This document shows, piece after piece, positions 10,736 through 18,141 of a stretch of DNA of 64,000 bases (positions are counted from its first letter, which is position 1; the number at the start of each line of letters is the position of its first letter). The notes under the pieces are model-generated. The model was not told where the DNA came from and searched no databases. It saw nothing but the letters and a program-made list of their open reading frames with translations. Origin of the DNA: Kutzneria buriramensis (GTDB lineage Bacteria > Actinomycetota > Actinomycetes > Mycobacteriales > Pseudonocardiaceae); NCBI RefSeq assembly GCF_003387475.1, contig NZ_QUNO01000004.1, forward strand, positions 558,001-622,000, given 5' to 3'. The translations under genes and the position numbers were made by a program.

Positions 10736-11779
10736 ATGTCCACCGAGCCCGAACAGCCCGCGTACCAGAACTACCCGGCCATGCCGCCGGCCCAGCCCGC
10801 GCCGTTCGTGCAGGTCAAACCCGGTGTCAACGGATTCGCCGTCGCCTCGTTCGTCACCGGCGTCGTCGGCATCGTCGGGGGCGCGATCTTCAGCGTGGTG
10901 TTCGGCATCATCGCGCTGGTCAGCATCAACCGGACCCGCCAGCGCGGCAAGGGTTTCGCCATCGCCGGCATCGTGCTGTCCGGGCTGTGGACCGTCGTCC
11001 TGGTGGTCTTCTTCGTGTCCGGCGTGCTCCAGGGCATCCGCGAGGCGCCGGCCCGGACCGCGGCCGACGCCAGCTACAACTTCAAGGTCGGGCAGTGCTT
11101 CGACCGTCCGCAGACCAACCAGTCCGCCGCCTCGACGCCGCTGGACTGCGCCAAGTCGCACTTCGGCGAGGTGTTCGCCGTCGAGCCGCTGTCCGGGAAC
11201 GACTATCCCGGCAAATCCACCGTCGAGACCATCGGGCACAGCAAGTGCCCCGCCGACGCCGGCCGGTTCCTCACCCCGGGGCTGAACTACCCGGACGTCA
11301 CCACCGCGTTCCTCTATCCGCTGGACACCTCGTGGGCGCACGGCGACCGGGACATCAAGTGCTTCTTCCACCGGATCGACGGCCTGCCGATGACCGGTCG
11401 CGTCAAGGACAGCGGGACGCCCTACACCGCCGACCAGAAGCTCTATCTCGAGGCCGTCGAGCCGTACTACAAGATCGCCGGTGAGCAGGACGCCGCGACG
11501 TCCTGGGTCGCCAAGCGCGATGTCTCCGCCCAGGCGGTGCCCGTGCTGGAGAAGGAGATCTCCGAGCTTCAGGCTCGGCCGTGGCCGGGCAACGCCCAGG
11601 GCCTGGTGACCGGCCTGATCAACGTCAAACAGATGGAGTTGGCCGACCGGCAGCGGGCCGCCGCCGCCACGGACGAGGGCAGCCTCGAGCACGCGCTCGA
11701 CACCGCCAGGACTCACGACGTCGACAGCGACGACACGGACGGGGCCATCAGGACCGCCCTGCACCTGCCGCCGCGCTGA
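10736..11779 (+). CDS. DUF4190 / septum-formation-type membrane protein, copy 2
   Basis: 347 aa paralogue of the preceding gene. The order is the same: a Pro-rich N terminus (shorter by about 20 residues), two membrane segments (about 35-60 and 75-100), an outer domain with GQCFD and HSKCPADAGRFL, and a tail with DRQRAAAATDEGSLEHAL. The strongest conservation is in the outer domain and the tail. It ends directly against the stop of the opposing gene at 11780. Function unknown. Confidence 0.75.
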   Translation: MSTEPEQPAYQNYPAMPPAQPAPFVQVKPGVNGFAVASFVTGVVGIVGGAIFSVVFGIIALVSINRTRQRGKGFAIAGIVLSGLWTVVLVVFFVSGVLQGIREAPARTAADASYNFKVGQCFDRPQTNQSAASTPLDCAKSHFGEVFAVEPLSGNDYPGKSTVETIGHSKCPADAGRFLTPGLNYPDVTTAFLYPLDTSWAHGDRDIKCFFHRIDGLPMTGRVKDSGTPYTADQKLYLEAVEPYYKIAGEQDAATSWVAKRDVSAQAVPVLEKEISELQARPWPGNAQGLVTGLINVKQMELADRQRAAAATDEGSLEHALDTARTHDVDSDDTDGAIRTALHLPPR

Positions 11780-12286
11780 TCACTGCTGCTCGCCGCGCCA
11801 CTCCACCGTCTCGTCGTACGGGCCGATGTGGCGCTGGCGCGGCTGTGGGGGCTCCAGGTGCACGGTGCCAGGGGCGAAGCTGGTGAGGATGCTCGTCACG
11901 GCCAGGCCGATGGCCAGGTTGATCAGGCCCGTCGTGAGCCGGCTGGCCAGGTCCACCGGCAGGCTCAGCGGCAGCACCACCGCGATCAGCGTCAGCAGCA
12001 CCATGATCCACGTGAAGAACACCGTCGCCCGCGGGGTCGTCACCAGGAGCAGGTGCAGCAGGCCCGTCGCGGCCAGCGCGATCGCCGCCGACACCAGCGC
12101 GTATGTGACCGTGTTGGCATTGCCCCACACCCCCTCGCCCTTCGGTGCCAGCACCTCCACCCCGACGAGGCCGCGGGCGATGAGAATGCCCACCACCGCT
12201 ATCAGGCCCGCCACCAGCGCGGTCGCCACCGCACCGGCCCACAGCCTGCCCGCGTCGACCCGGATCTGGGGGTTGTTGTCGGTCAT
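11780..12286 (-). CDS. Four-helix membrane protein (DUF6069-like)
   Basis: 168 aa with four hydrophobic segments (about 15-40, 58-82, 88-110 and 115-138) and a short polar C terminus. The pattern, with VTTPRATVFFTWI in the loop before the third helix, is like actinobacterial DUF6069 proteins of unknown function. The start ATG at 12284-12286 begins MTDNNPQIRV. The frame stays open upstream but lacks any membrane-protein character there. Its stop abuts the stop of the convergent gene. Confidence 0.65.
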   Translation of the reverse strand: MTDNNPQIRVDAGRLWAGAVATALVAGLIAVVGILIARGLVGVEVLAPKGEGVWGNANTVTYALVSAAIALAATGLLHLLLVTTPRATVFFTWIMVLLTLIAVVLPLSLPVDLASRLTTGLINLAIGLAVTSILTSFAPGTVHLEPPQPRQRHIGPYDETVEWRGEQQ

Positions 12287-12462
12287 CACGCGTCCTTCCG
12301 CACGGCTTTCACCCCCGATTGTCCCGCCTATGGCGGCCGCGCGCCCGCCGTCGAACGGGCGCGTCCGGGTGGTGGCGTCCGTTCGTGTCGACTTGACGGC
12401 GCCATGTGATGAAACCGCAGGTAGGGCGGGCGTGGGAGGGTCGAACCGTGAAGGAGGTGCAG

Positions 12463-12865
12463 GTGAGCGCTGCGCTCGAGCATCCGATCGGCCCGAACAC
12501 CATCGAGCACTGGCTGGCGGTGGACGCACCGGAAGACCGATCCCGCCTGGAGTTGATCTGGGGGACTTCCACGCGAGTCCGATGCCTTCTCTGCAACACC
12601 AGTTCGCCGTTGACGAGTTGCGGGCGCTGCTCAGGGACGCGCTCCAACGGGCTGACCGCACCGAGCTGCACGTGCTCACCGCAGCAGCGACCGCGATCAG
12701 TTCACCGCTGCGGACCGGCCTGATTCCGGAGGTGCTGGTGATCGACATCCCGCCGTTCGGCGCGGCCAGTACGTGGAGGAGATGACCGCCCAGCCGGGGG
12801 AGACCGTCACCGTCAAGGCAGCCCCCGTCCCCGTCACTTTCGATCCGGCGGTGCTCAGCCCCTGA
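12463..12865 (+). pseudogene. Broken Uma2-family gene
   Basis: Pieces of one Uma2-like protein lie in three reading frames. From GTG 12463 (AAGGAGG at 12451-12457) the frame reads EHPIGPNTIEHWLAVDAPED and LELIWG. At the run of five Gs near 12562 it must shift, giving GDFHASPMPSLQHQFAV and then TGLIPEVLVID. Near 12760 it jumps again to GQYVEEMTAQPGETVTVKAA and ends in FDPAVLSP at 12865. About 50 residues that normally lie between the second and third pieces are missing. These would hold the core of the PD-(D/E)XK nuclease-like fold, so the gene is dead. A missing G at the first shift could be a sequencing error; the internal deletion is not explained that way. Confidence 0.75.
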
Positions 12866-12926
12866 CGGTGAACCGACCTAGACTCGCGACCGGTTCGGTG
12901 GGACGCGAGAACAGGGAGGCCGGACG

Positions 12927-13955
12927 GTGCCGTACGAGGCAGCGGGGGCGCGATACGAGGACATGAACTACCGGCGTTGCGGGCGCAGCGGCCTGCGACT
13001 GCCGGGGATCTCGCTGGGGCTGTGGCACAACTTCGGCGACGACCGGCCGTACGAGTCGGGGCGGGCGATCGTGCGCAGGGCGTTCGATCTGGGCATCACG
13101 CACTTCGACCTGGCCAACAACTACGGCCCGCCCTACGGCAGCGCGGAGCGGAACTTCGGGCGGATGCTGGCGGACGATCTGCGGCCGTACCGGGACGAGT
13201 TGATCATCTCCACGAAGGCAGGCTACGACATGTGGCCGGGCCCGTACGGGGAGTGGGGCTCGCGCAAGTACCTGACGGCGTCGCTGGACCAGTCGCTGAA
13301 GCGGATGGGGCTGGACTACGTCGACATCTTCTACTCGCACCGGTTCGACCCGGACACCCCGCTCGAGGAGACGATGGGCGCGCTGGTCAGCGCCTACCAG
13401 CAGGGCAAGGCGCTGTACGTGGGCGTCTCCTCCTACTCGGCGACGAAAACCCGCGAGGCGGCGGAGATCCTGCGCACAGCGGGCGTCCCGCTGCTGATCC
13501 ACCAGCCGTCCTACTCGATGCTGAACCGCTGGATCGAGGCCGAACTGCTGGACGCGCTGGACGAGGTGGGCGCGGGCTGCATCGCCTTCTCGCCGCTGGG
13601 CCAGGGAATGCTGACGGACAAGTACCTCAACGGTGTGCCCGAGGATTCCCGTGCGGCACAGGACAAGTCGCTGTCGACGAGCCTGCTCTCGGACGAGAAT
13701 CTGGCCCGCATCCGGGCGCTGAACGAGATCGCGGGCCAGCGCGGGCAGTCGCTGGCCCAGCTGGCGCTGACCTGGTCGCTGCGCGACCCGAGGGTGACGT
13801 CGGCGCTGATCGGGGCGAGCTCGGTGCGGCAGCTGGAGGACAACGTGGCGGCGCTGTCGGCCCCGCCGCTGACCGACGACGAGCTGGCCGCGATCGACAA
13901 GCACGCCGTCGAGTCGGGCATCGACCTCTGGGCGCAGTCACACCTGGCCGGCTGA
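12927..13955 (+). CDS. Aldo/keto reductase, L-glyceraldehyde-3-phosphate reductase type
   Basis: 342 aa NADPH-dependent AKR barrel. The tetrad is visible as D and Y in FDLANNYGPPYGSAE, K in STKAGYDM, and H in YSHRFD. The WPGPYGEWGSRKYL stretch and GQGMLTDKYLNG match the YghZ/Gpr branch, which reduces L-glyceraldehyde-3-phosphate and small aldehydes. The start is GTG 12927 with AGGGAGG at 12913-12919. An internal ATG at residue 13 is an alternative. The last 18 nt overlap the convergent histidine kinase gene. Confidence 0.88.
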   Translation: MPYEAAGARYEDMNYRRCGRSGLRLPGISLGLWHNFGDDRPYESGRAIVRRAFDLGITHFDLANNYGPPYGSAERNFGRMLADDLRPYRDELIISTKAGYDMWPGPYGEWGSRKYLTASLDQSLKRMGLDYVDIFYSHRFDPDTPLEETMGALVSAYQQGKALYVGVSSYSATKTREAAEILRTAGVPLLIHQPSYSMLNRWIEAELLDALDEVGAGCIAFSPLGQGMLTDKYLNGVPEDSRAAQDKSLSTSLLSDENLARIRALNEIAGQRGQSLAQLALTWSLRDPRVTSALIGASSVRQLEDNVAALSAPPLTDDELAAIDKHAVESGIDLWAQSHLAG

Positions 13956-15404
13956 CAGCGGGAACCGCACGGTGAACACGGTGGTGCCGGGCTGGCTGCG
14001 AAGCGAGACGGCGCCACCGTGCGCGGTGACGAGCGAGTGCACGACGGACAGCCCGAGCCCGGTGCCGCCGCTGCCACGCGTCCGCGAGTCGTCGACGCGG
14101 AAGAACCGGTCGAACACCTTGGCCTGGTTCTCGGGACTGATGCCCACCCCGGCGTCGGCGACGTCGACGACGGCCCACCCCGGCTCGGTCCGCAGCCGCA
14201 GCGCGACGGGCGTGCCGGGATCGGTGTGCACGGCGGCGTTGGTGAGCAGGTTGTCCAGCACCTGCCGAAGCCGCATCGGGTCGCCGACCATGGGCAGCGT
14301 CGCCGGCTCGACCTCCAGCGTGAACGGATGGTCGGGCCGCGCGGCCTGGAAACCGTCGGCGGCGGCCACGGCGATCTCGACGAGATCCACCGGCTCGGGT
14401 CGCAGCGGCGCCTCCGCGGCGTCCAACCGGGCCAGCAGCAGCAGGTCGTCGAGCAGCAGGCTCATCCGGCCGGCTTCCTCCCGCATCCGCGCGAGGTGCC
14501 GCTCCCGCTCGGCCGGCTCGTTCGCCGCGGCGTACGCGAACAGGTCGGCGTAGCCACGGATCGAGGTCAGCGGGGTGCGCAGCTCGTGCGACGCGTCGGC
14601 GACGAACTGCCGCAGCCGCTGCTCGGCGGCGGACCGCGCGACCAGCGACGTGTCGATGTGATCGACCATCACGTTGAACGCGGACCGCAGCTCCTCCACC
14701 TCGACGCCGCCGCCCTCGCCCTTGGCCCGCACGGAAAGGTCGACGGATTTGGCGGTCAGGTCGGTGGAGGCGATGGTGTTCGCCGTTGACGCCATGTCGG
14801 CCAGCGGTCGCAGGCCCCGCCGCAGAACCTGTTGTCCGGCGACGACAAGCACGATCAGCGCGACCGCGAACGTCACCAGGTCGACCATGATCAGCCGCCG
14901 GATGGTGGCCTCGGTGTCGGACTCGGACAGCCCGACCACGGCGATCTTGCGCTGTCCCAACTGGTTCGTGAACGGCGCCGCGGTGAACCGGTAGGTGGAG
15001 CCGTTGACCGTGATCTCCTGCTCCGGGTGCACGGGACCGCCGAGCAGCGACCGCTGGACGAGCGGGAGCAGCGCGTGCAGGTCGACCTGCGAGGGACCGG
15101 TGGCGACGAGGTTGTTGCTGCCGGGGCGGAGCTCGAACTGCATGCCGATCGGCGGGTCGTGCTCGGGTTGGTCGCCGCCGTGCCCGATCTTGCCCGGCGA
15201 CACCGAGATCTGGCCGGTCGTCTTGTACTGGGTGAGCACCGTGCCCAGCTGCTCGCTCAGCCGCGCGGACAGGTACTGGTGCAGCAGCGACACCGTCACC
15301 GCGCCGACCAGCCCGAACACCACCAGCGCGAGGGCGCCGAGCGCCAGCGAGAGCTGGGTTCCCAGGCGCAGCCGCCGCCAGGCGGCCGTGAGTCTGGTCA
15401 TCAC
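13938..15404 (-). CDS. Sensor histidine kinase
   Basis: 488 aa. The first membrane helix (about 17-41) is followed by an outer sensor region, a second helix (about 172-190), a HAMP linker, a HisKA domain with the phosphorylated H273 in ASHELRTPLTS, and an ATPase domain with N, G1 (DAGVGI) and G2 (GTGLGLS) boxes. It should phosphorylate the regulator encoded just upstream. The start GTG overlaps the regulator stop (GTGA); the next codon is ATG and could also start. The signal sensed is unknown. Confidence 0.93.
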   Translation of the reverse strand: MMTRLTAAWRRLRLGTQLSLALGALALVVFGLVGAVTVSLLHQYLSARLSEQLGTVLTQYKTTGQISVSPGKIGHGGDQPEHDPPIGMQFELRPGSNNLVATGPSQVDLHALLPLVQRSLLGGPVHPEQEITVNGSTYRFTAAPFTNQLGQRKIAVVGLSESDTEATIRRLIMVDLVTFAVALIVLVVAGQQVLRRGLRPLADMASTANTIASTDLTAKSVDLSVRAKGEGGGVEVEELRSAFNVMVDHIDTSLVARSAAEQRLRQFVADASHELRTPLTSIRGYADLFAYAAANEPAERERHLARMREEAGRMSLLLDDLLLLARLDAAEAPLRPEPVDLVEIAVAAADGFQAARPDHPFTLEVEPATLPMVGDPMRLRQVLDNLLTNAAVHTDPGTPVALRLRTEPGWAVVDVADAGVGISPENQAKVFDRFFRVDDSRTRGSGGTGLGLSVVHSLVTAHGGAVSLRSQPGTTVFTVRFPLSAGQV

Positions 15405-16105
15405 GTGGCTCGGCGGACCACGTAGCCGACGCCGCGGATGGTGTGGATCAGCGGGATGTTGTCGGTGTCGAGCTTCCGGCGCAGGTGCGAGATGACCAGC
15501 TCGACCACGTTGGAGCGGCCGCCGAAGTCGTAGTCCCAGACGTGGTCGAGGATCTGCGCCTTGGTCAGCACGGCGGGCGAGCGCCGCATCAGGTAGCGCA
15601 GCAGCTCGAACTCGGTCGGCGTCAGCGACACGTTCTGCTCGCCACGGCGCACCTCACGGGTGTCCTCGTCGAGCTCCAGGTCCTCGACGGCCAGCACCGA
15701 GCGCTTCCAGCCGGGGCCGGTGGTGCGGCGCAGCACGGCCCGCAGGCGGGCCATCAGCTCCTCCACCGCGAACGGTTTGACCAGGTAGTCGTCGCCGCCG
15801 CGGGTCAGGCCGGCGACCCGGTCGGCGGTGGCGTCCTTGGCGGTCAGGAACACCACCGGCACCATCGCGCCGCTGGCCCGCAGCCGGTCCAGCACCGTGA
15901 AGCCGTCCAGGTCGGGCAGCATCAGGTCGAGCACGACGATGTCCGGGTTGAAGGCGGCCGCCTCGGTCAGGGCGTCGCCGCCGCTGTTGGCGACGCGCGC
16001 CTGCCAGCCCTCGTACTTGGCCACCGTGGCCACGAGGTCGGCGATGTGGGGCTCGTCGTCCACGACCAGCAGTCGGACCGGGGCTTCCGCCTTGTCAGCA
16101 CGCAC
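15401..16105 (-). CDS. OmpR/PhoB-family response regulator
   Basis: 234 aa. The receiver domain (about 10-125) has acidic residues D16/D17, phosphoacceptor D60 in VLDLMLPD and the switch lysine in LVKPF. The DNA-binding winged helix occupies about 135-230 (LTPTEFELLRYL, VWDYDFGGRSNVVELVISHLRRK, IRGVGYVVR), closest to the MprA/TcrA-like actinobacterial branch. The start is GTG at 16103-16105. It leads an operon with the kinase and diverges from apbE. Confidence 0.94.
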   Translation of the reverse strand: MRADKAEAPVRLLVVDDEPHIADLVATVAKYEGWQARVANSGGDALTEAAAFNPDIVVLDLMLPDLDGFTVLDRLRASGAMVPVVFLTAKDATADRVAGLTRGGDDYLVKPFAVEELMARLRAVLRRTTGPGWKRSVLAVEDLELDEDTREVRRGEQNVSLTPTEFELLRYLMRRSPAVLTKAQILDHVWDYDFGGRSNVVELVISHLRRKLDTDNIPLIHTIRGVGYVVRRAT

Positions 16106-16217
16106 AGGACCAATGGTGCGTCAGGTAATCGACAGGTGGCGAGCCGACGCCCCGGTCGACAGCTCCCCGACAGAAGTCCCACAGGTGGGGCACAGCAAGA
16201 CCACCCATTCTGGGGAC

Positions 16218-16952
16218 ATGCGGCACGTCGAGCAGGTGATGGGGATGCCGGTGTCGGTGGACGTCCGGGACCCGGTCGACGTGGCGCCGCTGTACGAGGA
16301 CCTGCGGCGGGTGGACGCCCGGTTCTCGCCGTTCAAACCGGACAGCGAGGTCAGCCGGTACGGGCGCGGCGAGGTCGCCGAGGTCTCTGACGAGCTGGCC
16401 GAGGTGCTCGGCATCTGCAGCCACTACGAGCGGATCAGCTCGGGCGCGTTTACGGCGACGCTGCCGGGGCGGCCGTTCGATCCGTGCGGTGTGGTGAAGG
16501 GCTGGGCCGTGCAGCGGGCGGCTGACCTGCTGCGCAAGCAGGGCGCGACCCGGTTCTGTGTGAACGCCGGCGGCGACGTGGTGGCGGCCGGTGAACCCGA
16601 GCCCGGTCGGCCCTGGCTGGTCGGCATCCGGCATCCCGAGCTGGCCGACCGCATGTGCGCTGTGCTGGGCGTCAGCGACCTGGCGGTGGCGACCTCGGCG
16701 ACGTACGAACGGGGCGAGCACATCCTCGACGGCCGCACCGGTCTGCAGGCGCGGGGCCTGCTCAGCGTGACGGTGGTGGCCGCCGACCTGACCACCGCCG
16801 ATTGTGTTGCCACAGCGGCGTTCGCCATGGGACGGCACGGTGTCGCCTGGGCCGACGCCCAACCCGGCTGCCTGATCTTCGCCGTCGACGCCGACCACGT
16901 CGTCCACCGCTCCGCCGGCCTCGACCGCCACCTCATCGCCGACGTCACCTGA
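16218..16952 (+). CDS. apbE: FAD:protein FMN transferase (ApbE family)
   Basis: 244 aa, at the short end of the family. ApbE attaches FMN to a Thr/Ser of flavoproteins, using FAD and Mg2+. Typical pieces are VMGMPVSV near the start, the FAD/Mg part FDPCGVVKGWAVQRAADLL, VNAGGDVVAAG, and the C-terminal TADCVATAAFAMG. The start ATG at 16218-16220 follows TGGGGAC. No flavin-accepting NQR-type or FMN-binding partner gene is next to it, so its target is unknown. It diverges from the two-component system across a 112-bp gap. Confidence 0.85.
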   Translation: MRHVEQVMGMPVSVDVRDPVDVAPLYEDLRRVDARFSPFKPDSEVSRYGRGEVAEVSDELAEVLGICSHYERISSGAFTATLPGRPFDPCGVVKGWAVQRAADLLRKQGATRFCVNAGGDVVAAGEPEPGRPWLVGIRHPELADRMCAVLGVSDLAVATSATYERGEHILDGRTGLQARGLLSVTVVAADLTTADCVATAAFAMGRHGVAWADAQPGCLIFAVDADHVVHRSAGLDRHLIADVT

Positions 16953-16977
16953 CAACCCGGCGAGTCGCGCGCACAGA

Positions 16978-16996
16978 CACACCGAAATGCGGTTTC
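16978..16996. repeat. 19-nt repeat, copy 1, with small hairpin
   Basis: The 19-mer CACACCGAAATGCGGTTTC occurs here and again, identically, at 39307-39325. Here it can fold as CCGAAA/TTTCGG around TGCGG (16982-16998). It lies between the convergent genes apbE and the TetR-type gene, so it may act as a terminator. A related CACACCGAAT stem is part of the long hairpin at 50784-50883. Confidence 0.6.
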
Positions 16997-17006
16997 GGGT
17001 AGATCG

Positions 17007-17642
17007 TCATCGGCTGGTGAGCCGGGCCAGCCGCAGTCCGCCGAGCAGCAGCTCCAACCCGTACTCGAAGGTCTCGGGGGTGTAGTAGTCGCCGCCCGCG
17101 GCCGTGAGCAGCGGAAACAGCACGGGGTCGGGGGTGTGGGCCACCGGACGTGGGGACTGCTCGTCCGCGACGAAGCCGGCGACGTAGCTCAGCACGGAAA
17201 CGAGAGCCCGCATCGCGTCCTGGGGGCTGAAGCCGGCGGCGGTGAGGTTGCGCAGCGACAGCTCGGTGAGCCGGCTCATGGCGGGGTCGGCGGTGCGGGC
17301 CTCGGCCAGCACGCGAGCGCCGTCGCGGTGTGACAGCAGGGTTTGCCGGAAGCCACGGGCGATGTCGGCGAGCTGGTCCATCCACGCGCCGGCGGTGGCC
17401 AGGTCGCCTAGCCCGTCGCGGATCATCGCGGCAGCCATCTGGTCGACGAGCTCCTGGCGGTTCCGCACGTGCCAGTACAGCGCCGACGCCTGGACGTGCA
17501 GGCGTTCGGCCAGGGCGCGCAGCGTCAGACCATCCAGGCCGACGTCGTCCAGCAGTGCCAACGCGGCCCGCACGACCGACTCCCGGCTGAGTTTCACGGT
17601 GGGCAGCTTAACGGTGTTCTGCCTTGCCTGAACGACGTTCAC
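17007..17642 (-). CDS. TetR-family regulator (TetR C-terminal type)
   Basis: 211 aa. The DNA-binding helix-turn-helix lies at about 20-65 (VVRAALALLDDVGLDGLTLR, then LHVQASALYWHVRNRQELV), the pattern of true TetR-like repressors that often control a nearby exporter. The C-terminal domain would bind a small molecule. No exporter is beside it. Start GTG 17642 is uncertain: a GTG at residue 17 (VKLSRESV) fits the usual family length better, and neither has a strong ribosome binding site. Confidence 0.82.
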   Translation of the reverse strand: MNVVQARQNTVKLPTVKLSRESVVRAALALLDDVGLDGLTLRALAERLHVQASALYWHVRNRQELVDQMAAAMIRDGLGDLATAGAWMDQLADIARGFRQTLLSHRDGARVLAEARTADPAMSRLTELSLRNLTAAGFSPQDAMRALVSVLSYVAGFVADEQSPRPVAHTPDPVLFPLLTAAGGDYYTPETFEYGLELLLGGLRLARLTSR

Positions 17643-18141
17643 GGCTGCGGCCGGAACCGATCAAGTCGCCCGATCGGGTTTGCCGCCGAGCACGGAGGGG
17701 CATATCGGCTGGGTCGGAGAGGAGACTGCCGGTGCGACTACGGTGCTGCGAACCTGGTTCGGCGGCCCTGATCACCGGTGATGCTCCGATAGGGTGGGGT
17801 GGCTGTGACCGGTCACACGCGCTCTGTTACGGTTGCCGCGCAAACCGGGGAGCGGCCGGGTTTGCCAATTCCGTTGGCGCAAGGCCACTTCCGCTTCGCC
17901 AGACCTTGATCACCGGCAGGTCGGGACTCCCGCTCGGGGTGAGTTCCGAGCTGTTGGCGGCCAACCTGGCGCAGCGCGGTCCCGCCGTCCGCAATCGGGA
18001 GCGGACGGCGGGACCGCTTCGCATCCGGCCGTCGAGTCGCCCACGAATCGGGCAAAGATGTTCGGGTTTTTCGACCAGCTGCCCGGTCCGCCGAAGACCG
18101 TCCACCGGCGGTGGCGGTAGCTTGCCCGTCAGAACGACCTG
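17643..18141. promoter_or_regulatory. 499-bp gap with two strong palindromes
   Basis: No convincing gene is found between the TetR-type gene and the first SARP-like gene. Two perfect palindromes stand out: ATCACCGGTGAT at 17771-17782 and TGTGACCGGTCACA at 17804-17817. Both share an ACCGGT centre and are about 34 bp apart. They could be operators for the TetR-type gene or for the regulator on the right. The rest of the gap shows nothing I recognise. Confidence 0.5.
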
